Positions 53,736 through 63,147 of a DNA stretch of 64,000 nucleotides are shown here, in pieces. The translations under genes were made by a program, and so were the position numbers. This DNA is from Nocardia yamanashiensis NBRC 100130 (GTDB lineage: Bacteria; Actinomycetota; Actinomycetes; Mycobacteriales; Mycobacteriaceae), in contig NZ_BDCD01000002.1 of NCBI RefSeq assembly GCF_001613325.1, forward strand, positions 310,001 to 374,000, given 5' to 3'. The first letter of the stretch is position 1; the number at the start of each line of letters is the position of its first letter. The notes under the pieces are model-generated. The model was not told the origin of the DNA. It did not search any database and was given only the letters and a program-made list of their open reading frames with translations.

Positions 53736-54802
53736 TGCCACGGTCTGTCCGCGCCCTGGCGCAGACCGCCGGGCGCGTGCCGTCGGCCCTGCGCCGACTC
53801 GGCTCGCGGGATCGGACACCACTCGGCGATGCGGCCCGCGCCCGCGCCGACCGGCGCTGGGGTCTGGCCGGTCTGGCGGGTGTCGTCGTGCTGGCGGCCG
53901 GATTCGGCGTCGTCTACGCGTCCGACTTCGATGTGCGCACGCAGACGGCATATTTGACCGACGCGGGATCGGTGCGGGTCGGCGATCCGGTGCGCATCGC
54001 CGGCGTCACCGTCGGCGAAGTGAAATCGCTGGCCGCCCAGGGGAACCGGGTCGAGATGCGGTTCACCGTCGCCGAGGACGTATTCCTGGGCGCACAGACC
54101 ACTCTCGCCGTCCGCATGCTCACCATCGTCGGCGGCCACTACCTCGCCGTCGTCCCCGCGGGCACAGAACCCCTCGGCGGCAACCCGATTCCGGCCGACC
54201 GGGTGGTGCTGCCCTACAGCCTGCCCAAGGTGTTCCAGGAGGCGATCCGGCCCGTCAGCGAGATCGACGGCACCGTCCTGCGGCAGAATGTGGCCGCGCT
54301 GGAATCCGCGGTCAGCGAGAACCCGCACGCCATCGGCACCACGCTGACCGCGGTCGGCACCATCGTCGACATCATGAACCGGCAGAACGCCGACATCTCG
54401 CGGTCGCTGCAGCTGGCCGACGAGTACGTCGACGCGCTCAACGGTGGAAAACAGGTGCTCATCACCCTCATTCAGAGCTTCCGCATTCTCGAAACCCTGG
54501 TGGAGAACCACACCTTCGAGGTGAACCAGGCCATGACGGTGCTCGCGCGCACGCTCGACCGGGCGGCTCCGCTCGCGCAGGCGTGGGACACCACCCTGCG
54601 GCCGATGGCGGTACCGCTGGCCGATTCGCTGCCCAAGCTCGACGAGATCGGAACCAAGCTGCAGGCGCTACTGGATTCGCTGCGGGGGATCGGCGCACAA
54701 CTACAGCCGCTGATCTCGGCGCAGGGGCTTTCGCTCGATCAGTCCGCCACCACCATTACCGGCGCAGCCATCTGCGTCCCGGTTCCGGGGCGGGTGTGCT
54801 GA
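53723..54802 (+). CDS. mceC: Mce-family protein C
   Basis: A 359-aa protein. The membrane anchor lies about 48-66 (GLAGLAGVVVLAAGFGVVYA) after an unusually long, Arg-rich cytosolic N-terminus. The MlaD domain has TDAGSVRVGDPVRIAGVTVG and LTIVGGHYLAVVPAG; a helical needle follows. GTG 53723 overlaps mceB by 13 bp; ATG 53735 is an alternative four codons in. C-terminus ends with a short Cys-containing tail (AAICVPVPGRVC). Confidence 0.92.
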   Translation: MQELMPRSVRALAQTAGRVPSALRRLGSRDRTPLGDAARARADRRWGLAGLAGVVVLAAGFGVVYASDFDVRTQTAYLTDAGSVRVGDPVRIAGVTVGEVKSLAAQGNRVEMRFTVAEDVFLGAQTTLAVRMLTIVGGHYLAVVPAGTEPLGGNPIPADRVVLPYSLPKVFQEAIRPVSEIDGTVLRQNVAALESAVSENPHAIGTTLTAVGTIVDIMNRQNADISRSLQLADEYVDALNGGKQVLITLIQSFRILETLVENHTFEVNQAMTVLARTLDRAAPLAQAWDTTLRPMAVPLADSLPKLDEIGTKLQALLDSLRGIGAQLQPLISAQGLSLDQSATTITGAAICVPVPGRVC

Positions 54803-55905
54803 TGCTGAGACGGACTTTCGCGTCGCGCGGATTTCTCTCCGTCGCAACGATTCTCGTTCTGGGCGCGGTGGCCGTGGTCGGCTATCGCATCGCGAAGCCG
54901 ACACCCGAGATGCGGAGCTACTGTGCGCTCATGCCCGACGGCATCGGGCTCTTCGAGGGGAGCGATGTCACCGTGCTCGGCCTGCGTGTGGGCCGGGTGA
55001 CCCGGATCGAACCCAGCGGCAGCGGTGCTCGGGTCGATTTCGAGATCCCTTCCGGTGAAAGGCTTTCGGCCGAGGTGGGCGCGACCACGCTGTCCGACAC
55101 CCTGGTCGCCGATCGCAAGCTGGCCCTCCTCGGCATCGCCGCCGACGGCGCACCGGCTTGGGATCACCGGCACTGCATCACCCGGACGCTGACCCCCAAG
55201 AGCCTCACCGCCACCTTCAACGCTCTCGCGGGTCTGGCGGACGCGCTCGATGGCGGTGAGCGGCCGGACCGGCCCGACCTGATCAAGGACGGCATCGCGG
55301 CCCTCGACAATGCCACCGCCGGCCGCGGTCAGCAGATCAACGACATCGTCCGTACGCTCGGCGCGGCATTGAATTCACCCGATGCCGCCGTCGGTCACCT
55401 GGGCGGTCTCATCGACGCGCTGGCCGACCTGGCGCACAGCGCCGCCGACGGCTGGGGCGACGTGAAGGACATGCTGACCCGGCTCACCGCTGCCCTGCAG
55501 GCCGCCAACGATCAGGTCGTACCGCCCATCGTGGACGTGGTCGAAGGACTGCGCGATGTGCTGCCCGCCGCCAACGAGGCAATTGTCATGCTCGGCGGGC
55601 CGCTGCTGCGACGCCTCGACTCCGCCGCCGACCGACTGCCTATGCTGCTCGCGGGAATCGGTTCCCTGCGTGAGCTCATCGCCATGATTCCGCCACTGGC
55701 ACAAGCCTTCTCGACCGCCGTCGACCCCGCCACCGGGCAGGCGGCGATCGCCTATGCGCCCCCGGCCGTGGCGCTGCCGGATGCGGCCGCGGCCGATGTG
55801 TGTGCCGCTGTCAACGCTCTCGCTGCCGGTCGTTGCACCGAAGCCGACGGGCTCGCGCGGGTGCAGGTGATCCAGCTCGTTCTCGGATCGGCAGGTGCGC
55901 GATGA
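54802..55905 (+). CDS. mceD: Mce-family protein D
   Basis: A 367-aa protein. Anchor about 11-29 (FLSVATILVLGAVAVVGYRI), MlaD domain with GIGLFEGSDVTVLGLRVGRV and ATTLSDTLVADRKLAL, helical region with DIVRTLGAALNSPDAAVGHL. The stop of mceC and ATG share bases (TGATG). The C-terminal domain contains Cys in ADVCAAVNALAAGRCTEADG, probably a disulfide. Confidence 0.92.
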   Translation: MLRRTFASRGFLSVATILVLGAVAVVGYRIAKPTPEMRSYCALMPDGIGLFEGSDVTVLGLRVGRVTRIEPSGSGARVDFEIPSGERLSAEVGATTLSDTLVADRKLALLGIAADGAPAWDHRHCITRTLTPKSLTATFNALAGLADALDGGERPDRPDLIKDGIAALDNATAGRGQQINDIVRTLGAALNSPDAAVGHLGGLIDALADLAHSAADGWGDVKDMLTRLTAALQAANDQVVPPIVDVVEGLRDVLPAANEAIVMLGGPLLRRLDSAADRLPMLLAGIGSLRELIAMIPPLAQAFSTAVDPATGQAAIAYAPPAVALPDAAAADVCAAVNALAAGRCTEADGLARVQVIQLVLGSAGAR

Positions 55906-56960
55906 GAATCCGTAAGACCGCGATCGCGGTCCTGACCGGCGTACTCGCCACCGCCGCATGCGGTTTCGATCCGGCGCGGGTCACCGTTCCCGGTACTCGG
56001 GTGGGCGGACCGACCTACACCCTGCGGATCGAATTCCCGAATGCGCTGAACCTGCCGCCGGGGGCGAAGGTGATCGCCAACGGCGTGCTCGCGGGGAACC
56101 TCGACCGTCTCGAGATCATCGAGCCAGGAAGGGGCACGGCGGGTGAGGGTTTCGTCGTCGCGACGGTGGACATCACCGAATCGGTGCGCTTGCCCGCGAA
56201 CGTCGCCGCCGAGCTGCGGCAGGCCACCCCGCTCGGTGATGTCCACATCGCGCTCACCTCCCCTCCGGATGCGACCGGGCCGACGCTCACCGATGGGGCG
56301 ACCATCCCCTTGAAACAGACTGTCGCCCCATTGCAGGTGGAGGACACGCTCGCCGGGCTGGCCACCGCGATGGGCAGTGGCGCGATCCTCGACCTGCAGA
56401 AGATCGTCCGGCAATTGAATACCGCGCTGCCCGAACATCCCGAGCAGACCGCGCGGATGTTCGCCGTCCTGGGCGCCGATTTCACCGATGTGGCCGCCCA
56501 CCTCGATGATGTCGACTCCTTCCTGAACGGGCTGGAGGCCAACGCCCGGCAGGTCCTCGACGACGATCCCATGCTGAGCAAGCTGCTTGCCGACTACGGC
56601 GTCGAACACGTCACGGCCGTGGTGAATTCGGTGGTCGGTGTGCTGATCATCATGTCGGCCCTGGCCCCGGTGGCGACCAACGCGGCTTGGCTGGCGCCGA
56701 CCGTCGCTGGACTCGACGACACAGCGAAAGCCCTGGTGCCGTTGCTGTTCACCAACCGTCCCCTGGACCTGAACGCACCCTCGAACCTCAACGCCCTGGT
56801 GGCATTGCTGCGCGACAAGATCATTCCCTTCGCCGAACACGGTCCGAGGGTGAACATCGTCGGCGCGACCATCGGCGACACGGACACCCCCGCTGTCTCC
56901 GAGAACGACCAGGTCCAGCGCATACTCGAAACCCTGCGCATGATCGGAGCCGTCCGATGA
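55902..56960 (+). CDS. mceE: Mce-family lipoprotein E (LprK-like)
   Basis: A 352-aa protein with a lipoprotein signal: MRIRKTAIAVLTGVLATAAC, lipid-modified Cys20 in the lipobox LATAAC. This is the usual MceE feature. The MlaD domain follows (YTLRIEFPNALNLPPGAKVI, DITESVRLPANVAAELRQAT), then the helical needle. ATGA overlaps on both sides. It probably caps or tethers the Mce tunnel at the outer side. Confidence 0.94.
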   Translation: MRIRKTAIAVLTGVLATAACGFDPARVTVPGTRVGGPTYTLRIEFPNALNLPPGAKVIANGVLAGNLDRLEIIEPGRGTAGEGFVVATVDITESVRLPANVAAELRQATPLGDVHIALTSPPDATGPTLTDGATIPLKQTVAPLQVEDTLAGLATAMGSGAILDLQKIVRQLNTALPEHPEQTARMFAVLGADFTDVAAHLDDVDSFLNGLEANARQVLDDDPMLSKLLADYGVEHVTAVVNSVVGVLIIMSALAPVATNAAWLAPTVAGLDDTAKALVPLLFTNRPLDLNAPSNLNALVALLRDKIIPFAEHGPRVNIVGATIGDTDTPAVSENDQVQRILETLRMIGAVR

Positions 56961-57946
56961 GCCCGATGCGGTGGCGGCCTCGCGCCGTCGAACCCGGGTC
57001 CATACTGTCGCTGGCAGCCATCGCCGGTGTGCTCATCCTGGGCATCGGCTACCTGAGTTTCGGTGTGCTGCAGGTGGATCCATTTCGCGAGCGGCACGCG
57101 GTGCGGATTCTGCTGGCCAACTCCGGTGGTGTCGGCGCCGGCTCGCCGGTGCTGTTGAGCGGGGTCACCGTCGGCAAGGTCGCCTCCGTGTCCACCGTCG
57201 AGTCCGGAGTGGAGCTACGGCTGGATCTGCACACGCGCTACCGGATTCCGGCGGCCAGCGAATTGCGCATCGAAGCGCTCTCGGCGCTGGGCGAACCCTA
57301 CGTGGAATTCGATCCGCCGAACCAGAGCGGCCCCTATCTCTTCGACGGCCAGCTCATCGACGCCCGCACCACCGCGCTACCCATGTCCATTCCGCAGGTG
57401 GCGGTGCGCGCGGTCCAGCTCATGCGGCAGTTCGATCCACAGGCCATCTCCTCCCTGGTCGGCACCATCGACACCGCCATCACCGGAACCCGCGGCGACC
57501 TGCCCGCCATCGAACACGCCTCCACCCTGCTGGCCGCCACCATCCTCAGCCGCACCGATCTCATCCATCGGCTGCTCACCGATATGCAGACCATCGGCGG
57601 CGATATGGATTGGGCCGGACCCGCGCTGACCACTTCCGGCCCGCAGTGGACGGGCTTCGGCGCCTCCCTGGACCGGCTCATCGTCGCCGCCGCCGGTCTG
57701 TACGCGGTCGGCAACTCGCCCGCCGACTACGACACCGGCGACGGCATCGTCCCCTTCCTGCAACGGCTCGACGCCGTGCTTGGGAAGATCGGCCCGCAGC
57801 TGACCGGTCTCGCTCCCGCCTTACGCCCGCTGATGGACACCACCGCCCAGGCCGGAAGCCGGATCGACATCGGCGCTCTCATCTCGCAGGCCCTCGCCAC
57901 CGTCGGGTCCGACGGCGCGGTCCACCTCCGGATCAACCTCAAATAA
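56957..57946 (+). CDS. mceF: Mce-family protein F
   Basis: A 329-aa protein. Anchor about 17-36 (ILSLAAIAGVLILGIGYLSF), MlaD domain with LANSGGVGAGSPVLLSGVTV and EALSALGEPYVEFDPPNQSG, then helices. It is shorter than many MceF proteins, which often have an extended C-terminus. Last of the six Mce subunits; the Mce-associated gene starts 17 bp later with its own SD. Confidence 0.92.
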   Translation: MSPMRWRPRAVEPGSILSLAAIAGVLILGIGYLSFGVLQVDPFRERHAVRILLANSGGVGAGSPVLLSGVTVGKVASVSTVESGVELRLDLHTRYRIPAASELRIEALSALGEPYVEFDPPNQSGPYLFDGQLIDARTTALPMSIPQVAVRAVQLMRQFDPQAISSLVGTIDTAITGTRGDLPAIEHASTLLAATILSRTDLIHRLLTDMQTIGGDMDWAGPALTTSGPQWTGFGASLDRLIVAAAGLYAVGNSPADYDTGDGIVPFLQRLDAVLGKIGPQLTGLAPALRPLMDTTAQAGSRIDIGALISQALATVGSDGAVHLRINLK

Positions 57947-57963
57947 CCCGCAGGAGAACGACA

Positions 57964-58554
57964 ATGAGTACCCTCACCGACGAGAAGACCGACCCCACCG
58001 CCCCCGCGGAACCGGCGCCGTCCACCGAACCCCGGCGATTGGCGATCCGTCTCTCCACCGCCGTCATCACCCTCTCCGTCGCCCTCGTGGTCATCGTCAT
58101 CGCGACCCTGACCGTCCTGCTGATCTCGGCCCGCGGCGACCTCTCCGCCCGCGATGCCGGCGCCGGCGACGAGCAGCACGCTCGTCAGGTCGCCCTGGAC
58201 TACGCCGTCGGCGCGTCCACGATCGACTACCACGACACCAAGGCCTGGTACGGAAAACTCAAGGCCGACACCACAACTCAGCTGGCCGCCAAATTCGACG
58301 CCACCTCCGCCCAGCTCGACCAGATCCTCCTGCCGCTGCAATGGACCTCCAAGGCCACCCCGATCGCCGCCGTCGTCACTTCCGAATCCGGTGGAATCTA
58401 CAAGGTCAGCGCCTTCCTCAACGTCATCACCACCAGCGCTCAGACCCCTCAGGGCGGCCAATCCACCGTCACCTACGCGCTGACCATCGACAAGAACGCC
58501 GGCTGGAAGATCACCGAAGTCGGCGGCATGGACAACGCGCTGCCGGTGAAATGA
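57964..58554 (+). CDS. Mce-associated membrane protein (Mas)
   Basis: A 196-aa protein. Pro-rich cytosolic N-terminus, one membrane helix (about 34-56, TAVITLSVALVVIVIATLTV) and a periplasmic NTF2/SnoaL-like domain (about 70-196) with TIDYHDTKAWYGKLKADTTT and the closing AGWKITEVGGMDNALP, typical of Mas proteins. Orthologs stabilise Mce complexes. CAGGAG precedes the ATG. Its stop overlaps the ATG of a sensor kinase gene, an unusual neighbour because a second Mas gene is normally found here. Confidence 0.9.
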   Translation: MSTLTDEKTDPTAPAEPAPSTEPRRLAIRLSTAVITLSVALVVIVIATLTVLLISARGDLSARDAGAGDEQHARQVALDYAVGASTIDYHDTKAWYGKLKADTTTQLAAKFDATSAQLDQILLPLQWTSKATPIAAVVTSESGGIYKVSAFLNVITTSAQTPQGGQSTVTYALTIDKNAGWKITEVGGMDNALPVK

Positions 58555-60734
58555 GACTGCGATCGAACCGGATGCCCCACTGGAAATCCCCTGCGCGCAT
58601 GGGACTGCGCGCACGGCTGCTGGCGATCGTGCTCGTTTCCAGCATCACGCTGCTCAGCCTGGGGGTGGGGGCAGCCACCTATCTGGTGAAAACCGGCCGA
58701 GAGGCCGAGAATTGGGCCGAGTTGGCCAGCCGCATCATCGATCCGGCGCTCACGATGATCGAAGCGTTCCAAGACGAGCGCCTCCAATCGCTGCGATACC
58801 TCTGCGGCGAACCGACGGCCGTAGCCGAACTGACCGCCGTCCGCGGGCGCACCGATGCCGCGATCGCGCAGGTGAAAGTGCTGCTGGAGGTGGGCCGGGA
58901 AATCGATCCGGACGATTCGGCCGATGAGATCTCCGGCTATCGCGAACTGTACGAACGATTTCCGTCGCTACGGAGTTCGATCGATTCTCGCCAAGCGAGC
59001 ACGGGACAGGTCTTCGACCTCTTCGGCAAGGTGATCGGCAGCGCGTTCTCCGCTGTGATGCTGGCGGCTCGGGTCGCGCCGGATTCCGCGATCGCCGTGG
59101 AGTTCTCCTATGCCATCGCACCGCTGCGCACCGCCGAAGCGCTCTCGCGCGCGGTGGCGTTGGGGGCGGTCGTCCTCGCCTCGGATCGTCCGGAAGCACA
59201 GCAGCTCCGCGAATTCGCAGACTATGTCGGCGAGTATCGTCGCGAGGCGGTCTACGCAGCGATGGTCCTTCGCGACGAGCGACTGGTTCAACTCGAAAGC
59301 ATCACAACGGGTTCCGACTGGCAGCTGCTCGCCGCGAGCGAGGAGAGAGCGCGATCCTCGGAAGCGCTCACCGCGACCGAGAGAGCGGAGTGGCGGAATG
59401 TCGCGACCCGGGTCCGTTCCGCCCTGCTGAAACTCTGGCAGGACCAGAGCCTCGACGCGCACGCTCTGGCTCGTGCGCACGGCGAGCGCGTCGCTACCAA
59501 TTCGATGTATGCGGGCGCTGCGGTGTTGCTGGTGGCCGTACTGGCCTTCGTCGTCGCGCTCACGATGGCGAATCGGGTCATCGCGCGGATGCAGCGCCTG
59601 CGCCGCCACACCCTCGAGCTGGCCGACCGGCGACTGCCCGACCTCATGCGCCGCCTGGACGCCGGCGAACAGGTCGATCCCGATGCGGAAGTCGATGGCC
59701 CCGGATTCGGCAATGACGAAATCGGCCAGGTGGCAGCGGCTTTCCACCGAGCCCAGCTGGCCGCGGTCTCCGCCGCGGTCACCGAGTCCAAAACCCGTGC
59801 GGGCGTGAACGCGGTCTTTCTCGATATCGCACACCGCAGCCAGATCGTGGTGCACCGCCAGCTGGCTCTGCTCGACGAAGCCGAACGGACCGAAGAGAAT
59901 CCGTCACATCTCGACCTGCTGTTCCAGCTCGACCATCTGGCCACCCGAGCGCGGCGCAACGCGGAAAACCTCATCATTCTCGGCGGCGCGCAACCGGGTC
60001 GGCGATGGCGAACCCCGGTGCCACTTGTCGATGTCGTGCGCGGCGCGGTAGCGGAGAGCCTGGACTACCCCAGGATTCGGACAGGCCGCCTGCCCGAGGT
60101 CGATATCGCCGGAACGGTCGTCGCGGATCTCATTCACGCCTTGGCGGAGCTGATGGACAACGCCACCGCGTTCTCGCCGCCGCACGCGCAGGTCGCGGTG
60201 TCGGGAGCCGTCGTCGGCCGGGGTGTGGTGGTCGAAATCGAGGACCAGGGCCTCGGAATGGCGACCGCGCAACTGGCCGAACGCAACGAACTTCTGGCGT
60301 ATCCACCCGACTTCAGCGTGGCGGCACTGACCGATGACATCCGGCTCGGACTGTTCGTTGTCGCGAAACTCGCTGCCAAACACGGTATTTCGGTCCGCCT
60401 GGGGGAGTCGATGTTCGGCGGTGTCCGAGCCGTCGTGCTGATTCCCGCCACCGTGATCAGCACCCCGGACCCAGATGATCACCAAATCTCCGGCACGCCG
60501 ATGCCCGCCGCGGGGCCACCTCGGTCGTCCGGCGATCGACCACAGCTCCCGCAACGCAGCCGTCGCTCGGGTGCCGCCGAACCGCCTGCTCAACAGCCCC
60601 GGCCGCCACGGCAGCGGACCGCCGACGAAGCACGCGCCCGCATCTCCGCGGTGATGGACGCCAGTCGCAGGGCCCGCCGTGGCGCCCATCGGCGAGACCC
60701 GGACTCACCCGCCACACCTACCCACGAAAGGTGA
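58551..60734 (+). CDS. Conservon CvnA-like sensor histidine kinase
   Basis: A 727-aa membrane kinase. Membrane helix 1 about 22-44, an extracytoplasmic nitrate-sensor-like helical domain (about 60-300) with FQDERLQSLRYL, helix 2 about 322-344, a HAMP-like linker with GNDEIGQVAAAFHRAQ, a dimerisation helix with DIAHRSQIVVHRQLALLDEA (His candidate, about 427-434), and the HATPase domain: ALAELMDNATAFSPP (N box, about 526), VVVEIEDQGLGMA (G1) and DIRLGLFVVAKLAAKHG (G2). The tail (about 650-727) is disordered and Arg/Pro rich. In conservons such kinases work with roadblock, DUF742 and GTPase proteins; here only roadblock follows. Confidence 0.9.
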   Translation: MRLRSNRMPHWKSPARMGLRARLLAIVLVSSITLLSLGVGAATYLVKTGREAENWAELASRIIDPALTMIEAFQDERLQSLRYLCGEPTAVAELTAVRGRTDAAIAQVKVLLEVGREIDPDDSADEISGYRELYERFPSLRSSIDSRQASTGQVFDLFGKVIGSAFSAVMLAARVAPDSAIAVEFSYAIAPLRTAEALSRAVALGAVVLASDRPEAQQLREFADYVGEYRREAVYAAMVLRDERLVQLESITTGSDWQLLAASEERARSSEALTATERAEWRNVATRVRSALLKLWQDQSLDAHALARAHGERVATNSMYAGAAVLLVAVLAFVVALTMANRVIARMQRLRRHTLELADRRLPDLMRRLDAGEQVDPDAEVDGPGFGNDEIGQVAAAFHRAQLAAVSAAVTESKTRAGVNAVFLDIAHRSQIVVHRQLALLDEAERTEENPSHLDLLFQLDHLATRARRNAENLIILGGAQPGRRWRTPVPLVDVVRGAVAESLDYPRIRTGRLPEVDIAGTVVADLIHALAELMDNATAFSPPHAQVAVSGAVVGRGVVVEIEDQGLGMATAQLAERNELLAYPPDFSVAALTDDIRLGLFVVAKLAAKHGISVRLGESMFGGVRAVVLIPATVISTPDPDDHQISGTPMPAAGPPRSSGDRPQLPQRSRRSGAAEPPAQQPRPPRQRTADEARARISAVMDASRRARRGAHRRDPDSPATPTHER

Positions 60735-60736
60735 CG

Positions 60737-61126
60737 ATGACCGCCGCAAACTCCCTGGACTGGTTGCTCGACGACATGATCGGTCGGCTTTCCGGCGTTC
60801 GCTGCTCGGTGGTGCTATCCACCGACGGCCTGCTGCTGGGCCGCTCGGCCGCTCTCGCCCGCGATGACGCGGAACGCTTCTGCGCCATGGCTTCCGCTAT
60901 GCACGGCCTCGCCCGCGGCGCCGGCCGGCATTTCCAGGCGGGCGGCGTCTGCCAGACCGTGATCGAGCTCGATCACGGTGTCCTTTTCATCACTGCTGCG
61001 GGTCCCAACGCCTGTCTGGCCCTGCTCACCGACGAGAACGCCGACCTCGGGATGGCGGCTTACGAGGTCAACCGAGTGGTGGATCGGGTCGGGGAGCACC
61101 TGTCGGTGTCCGTGCGCCGAACCTGA
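60737..61126 (+). CDS. Roadblock/LC7 domain protein (CvnB-like)
   Basis: A 129-aa single-domain protein with LDWLLDDMIGRLSGVRCSVVL, STDGLLLGRS, the helix AMASAMHGLARGAGRHF and the strand LFITAAGPNACLALLTDENA, the conservon CvnB pattern (MglB-like). These are partners or regulators of small GTPases. ATG 60737 has GAAAGG upstream; GTG 60731 is in frame. The usual next genes (DUF742 and Ras-like GTPase) are absent, because a convergent TetR gene begins 9 bp on. Confidence 0.92.
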   Translation: MTAANSLDWLLDDMIGRLSGVRCSVVLSTDGLLLGRSAALARDDAERFCAMASAMHGLARGAGRHFQAGGVCQTVIELDHGVLFITAAGPNACLALLTDENADLGMAAYEVNRVVDRVGEHLSVSVRRT

Positions 61127-61135
61127 TCTGTTGTC

Positions 61136-61786
61136 CTACTTCGATTTCGGACTCGTCGCCGGATCGAGAATGCTCGGTGCCACATCCACTGCGACCGCCC
61201 GCAATGTTTTGGTGAGCAGCAGCAGTGCCTCGTCGCGGGACAACCGGTCCCTGCGCAACCATTCGTCGACAGTGGTCTCCGCCATCGACTGAAAGCTTCG
61301 AATCAGCGCCCGCGCGGGCCGGGTGGCGCCGCCGGGCAGTTCGAGCAGTTCCGCCAGCCGCGCGGCCCAGGCCTCTCGCCCTTCTTCGAGGAGGTCTTCG
61401 ATCTCTCTGTCGTTGTTGATCGGACCACCTTCGAAGATGGTCATGAACGTGCCGCGGTTCTCCCACACCGTGTCGAGCCATCGGTCGATGGTGTGGTGGA
61501 TCCTTTCCTCGAGGTTTCCGTGCTGCCGCCGAACTCGAGGAATGGGTGGGAGCCGGGCGAAATTGCGGACTACCTCGACGTACAGCTCTCGCTTCGTGCC
61601 GAAGTGGTAGTGCAGGTTGGGGCGCCCGATTCCGGCGGCTTCGGCGATGTCCGCGGTCGATACCTCGGAGTAGGGGCGTTGTGAGAAGAGGCGCTGGGCG
61701 ACCTCCACGATCTGCCGGCGGCGCTCGTCGCTCGCCATTCGAACGCGGCGTGACTTGGAGTCATCGGTAGTTGGAGTCGCAGCCAT
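61136..61786 (-). CDS. TetR-family transcriptional regulator
   Basis: A 216-aa TetR protein: HTH about 20-65 with QIVEVAQRLFSQRPYSEVST, then ADIAEAAGIGRPNLHYHFGT; a C-terminal domain with WENRGTFMTIFEGGPINNDR resembling the TetR_C group near PksA-like regulators. It is divergent from the second fadA across 117 bp containing a distinct inverted repeat (TGAC-N5-GTCA at 61823-61835), its probable operator. ATG 61786 starts MAATPTTDDSK; an inner ATG at MASDERRRQ is possible. Confidence 0.9.
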   Translation of the reverse strand: MAATPTTDDSKSRRVRMASDERRRQIVEVAQRLFSQRPYSEVSTADIAEAAGIGRPNLHYHFGTKRELYVEVVRNFARLPPIPRVRRQHGNLEERIHHTIDRWLDTVWENRGTFMTIFEGGPINNDREIEDLLEEGREAWAARLAELLELPGGATRPARALIRSFQSMAETTVDEWLRRDRLSRDEALLLLTKTLRAVAVDVAPSILDPATSPKSK

Positions 61787-61903
61787 CAGTCCACCTTACT
61801 TGGGACGTCTCGACATTTATATTGACCGAATGTCAGTAAATGGTCCATAGTCAGTGGGGAATCAGGAGTTGTTACTGACTCTAAGACAGAAAGGTTTGCT
61901 GGT
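61787..61903. promoter_or_regulatory. Divergent tetR/fadA promoter region
   Basis: Plus strand TTGACC (61822-61827) and CATAGT (61846-61851), spacer 18. Minus strand TATAAA (61821-61816) serves as a -10 for tetR. TGACCGAATGTCA (61823-61835) overlaps the plus -35 and is a candidate operator, different from the TGACYG-N6-CGGTCA family. Confidence 0.6.
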
Positions 61904-63115
61904 GTGACTGCCGAGGCATTCATCTACGACGCCATCCGCACGCCGCGCGGGCGCGGCAAGCAGGACGGTTCGCTCCACGGGATCAAGCCGGTTTCGCTGC
62001 TGGTCGGGCTGATCGACGGACTGCGCGAGCGGCACCCGGGCCTCGACCCCGCAGCGATCGAGGACGTCGTGCTCGGCGTTGTCAGCCCCCTGGGCGACCA
62101 GGGCGGATGCATCGCACGGACGGCCGCGATGGCTGCCGGGCTGCCGGAAACCGTTCCTGGGTTTCAGCTCAACCGGTTCTGTGGTTCCGGTCTGGAAGCG
62201 GTCAATGTCGCGGCCCAGAAGGTGCGATCCGGGTTCGAGCAGCTGGTGATCGGCGGCGGCGTCGAATCGATGTCCCGGGTGCCGATGGGTTCCGACGGTG
62301 GCGCCATGATGAACGACCCGGCCACGGCCTACGACACCTACTTCGTCGCCCAGGGCATCGGCGCCGATCTCATCGCTACGATGGAGGGCTTCTCGCGAGA
62401 GATTGTCGATTCCTACGCGGCGCGCTCGCAACGGCTGGCGGCCGGGGCCTGGGCCGACGGTCACTTCGGTCGCTCGGTGCTCCCCGTGCTGGATCAGAAC
62501 GGCGTCACCGTGCTGGATCGGGACGAGCACATACGCCCGGGAACCACGGTCGAGGATCTGGCCGGTCTGCGTCCGTCGTTCGCGGCCATGGGGGACATGG
62601 GATTCGACGCCGTCGCGTTGCAGAAGTATCACTGGGTCGAGAAGATCGACCACGTCCACCACGGGGGCAATTCCTCGGGGATCGTCGACGGCGCGGCGCT
62701 GGTACTGATCGGGACCGAGCTGGCGGGCAAGACCTTCGGGCTCGTACCGCGGGCGCGCGTCGTGGCGTCGGCAGCCTCCGGCGCGGACAACACGATCATG
62801 CTCACGGGCCCGACCCCGGCGACGCGAAAGTTGCTGGCGCACACCGGGTTGACCGTCGACGACATCGACTTGTTCGAAATCAACGAGGCTTTCGCGGCCG
62901 TGGCGCTCAAGTATCGGAAGGATCTGGGCATTCCGGACGAAAAGCTCAATGTCAACGGCGGTGCCATCGCCATGGGCCACCCATTGGGCGCCACCGGCGC
63001 GATGATCCTCGGAACGATGGTGGACGAGCTGGAACGCCGCCAGGCCCGTCGCGCCGTCGTCACGCTGTGTATCGGCGGCGGCATGGGCATCGCGACCCTC
63101 ATCGAACGAGTGTGA
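61904..63115 (+). CDS. fadA: Acetyl-CoA C-acetyltransferase, second FadA
   Basis: A 403-aa thiolase, paralog of the product at 22198-23409 with long shared stretches such as [18 protein letters not shown] and [13 protein letters not shown]. Nucleophile Cys93 in [10 protein letters not shown], His in [11 protein letters not shown] and Cys in [14 protein letters not shown] 61904 has GAAAGG upstream. It is followed after 32 bp by a matching fadB, so the window contains two complete fadAB-type loci in opposite orientations. Confidence 0.95.
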   Translation: MTAEAFIYDAIRTPRGRGKQDGSLHGIKPVSLLVGLIDGLRERHPGLDPAAIEDVVLGVVSPLGDQGGCIARTAAMAAGLPETVPGFQLNRFCGSGLEAVNVAAQKVRSGFEQLVIGGGVESMSRVPMGSDGGAMMNDPATAYDTYFVAQGIGADLIATMEGFSREIVDSYAARSQRLAAGAWADGHFGRSVLPVLDQNGVTVLDRDEHIRPGTTVEDLAGLRPSFAAMGDMGFDAVALQKYHWVEKIDHVHHGGNSSGIVDGAALVLIGTELAGKTFGLVPRARVVASAASGADNTIMLTGPTPATRKLLAHTGLTVDDIDLFEINEAFAAVALKYRKDLGIPDEKLNVNGGAIAMGHPLGATGAMILGTMVDELERRQARRAVVTLCIGGGMGIATLIERV

Positions 63116-63147
63116 CTCTCCACAAGAAAAGGAAGATCGACCCCGAC

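Noticed and set aside
61823..61835. TGACCGAATGTCA as a tenth copy of the island operator
   Set aside because: Half-site spacing differs (TGAC-N5-GTCA) and CGGTCA at the required distance is missing; more likely the operator of the adjacent TetR.
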